Source: Tetrahymena thermophila SB210
Lineage: Eukaryota > Ciliophora > Oligohymenophorea > Hymenostomatida > Tetrahymenidae
Direction of reading: 5' to 3'
Length of the DNA: 64,000 bases
NCBI RefSeq assembly: GCF_000189635.1
Contig: NW_002476463.1
Location: forward strand, 1,426,001-1,490,000
The notes below the pieces were generated by a model. That model ran no database searches, was not told the origin of the DNA, and worked only from the letters and a program-made list of their open reading frames with translations. Below, in pieces: positions 63,258 through 64,000 of the stretch; positions within the stretch are counted from its first letter, which is position 1; every line of letters starts with the position of its first letter. The position numbers and the translations under genes were made by a program.

Positions 63258-64000
63258 TCAAAATTTTTTAAATGAAATAATTTTTCTCAAACGTGATTTT
63301 TGAAGATCTTATGATAAAGTTTAAGAGAATTTAATGTATTATTTATAATTTAAAATATTAGAAAATTTAATATATTTTATTTAAGTTAATTTTTTTATCA
63401 TTTTTATTGATTTTAATTGAGAGGAGCAATTTTTTATTTGAATCTATTTTTTGAAAGTTAAATTTCTAATTTATAAAAAATAAGATTAAAATTAGAATTA
63501 ATATCTAAAATAATTACATGGCAAATCTACTATTTATTATTTAATTGACTGAGAGGCATGCATTTTATACATTTTACGACTAAAAATGTATGTAGCTAAA
63601 ATAGTTAAGCATAGAAAAACTATTGTTAAAATAGTTCCTATTTTAGATTAATTAGTTATAAATATAAATAAAGCTCCGCTACATACCTTTTTAAAAAAAT
63701 ATAAAATCAATCAAAATTTAAAACTGAATTTATTATGTATTTTTACAATAGCAATAGTAAGTTGTAAACCTATATCTACTATGTTCCACCAGTTTACAGT
63801 ACAAGGCCAAACTTTTAAAATCAAGGCAATATTTATGACTTAAATAACAATTACAATAGAGAGACAAGAAATCAAGTAAAAGCTACTATTATCTTCACTT
63901 CTTAGAAAGCTAGTTGCCCCTATTTATATTTGTTAAAAATAAATTATTGAATAAAATTTGTCTAAGAATATTACCTAATACAATTAGCTAACCTTATTAA
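63258..64000 (-). CDS. Membrane protein, C-terminal part (5' end beyond window)
   Basis: Coding sequence enters at 64000 and runs left through three exons. The first piece ends ...RLANCI, the second contains SFLRSEDNSSFYLISCLSIV, IVIQVINIALILKVWP and CTVNWWNIVDIGLQLTIAI, and the third contains GALFIFITNQSK, a clear membrane segment TILTIVFLCLTILATYIF, then SRKMYKMHASQSIKQQ and DLPCNYF. At least three hydrophobic segments are visible. After about 63500 the frame stays open but becomes Lys/Ile-rich A/T sequence until TGA at 63258, so the true end may be nearer 63500 through an unseen intron. I do not recognise the family from this part. Confidence 0.55.

Overview
The window reads as macronuclear DNA of a ciliate close to Tetrahymena. 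It is extremely AT-rich. Every long gene uses TAA and TAG as sense codons (Gln) and ends at TGA. Genes are broken by short AT-rich GT-AG introns. All gene models below use that code; the intron borders were read by eye from frame continuity, splice dinucleotides and family conservation.

Layout. 1-14550 (-): all but the extreme C-terminus of an axonemal-type dynein heavy chain with a Gln-rich N-terminal extension. 16162-20354 (+): a long coiled-coil protein, divergent from the dynein across a 1.6-kb gap. 20783-22183 (+): a 316-residue protein with Pro-Gly motifs. 22936-24891 (+): an intronless membrane protein related to signal peptide peptidase that keeps the first catalytic Asp but has lost the second and the PAL motif. 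25544-26576 (-): UFD1, with a small ORF upstream. 29359-34278 (+): a roughly 1,520-residue multi-pass membrane protein with one local frame break. 35512-36346 (+): a smaller membrane protein. 37863-41552 (+): a multi-exon protein with a Gln/Asn-rich tail. 43256-45967 (-): the scaffold (A) subunit of PP2A. About 46690-46770: two perfect GC-rich hairpins, a candidate RNA gene. 47795-50040 (+): seven 90-nt exons, each one leucine-rich repeat, in a tandem array with no visible first or last exon. 51093-55107 (-): a choline-transporter-like protein with acidic tails at both ends. 56442-59729 (+): a complete gene of the one-repeat-per-exon LRR type. 59821-62525 (-): a TLD-domain protein with a myristoylation-type N-terminus. 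63258-64000 (-): the C-terminal part of another membrane protein.

The genes look like a normal eukaryotic mix (cilium, ubiquitin/p97 pathway, phosphatase scaffold, lipid-precursor transport) rather than one operon-like system. The most unusual items are the degenerate intramembrane-protease relative, the LRR exon array beside an intact gene of the same architecture, the isolated double hairpin, and a short motif repeated in both tails of the choline-transporter-like protein.
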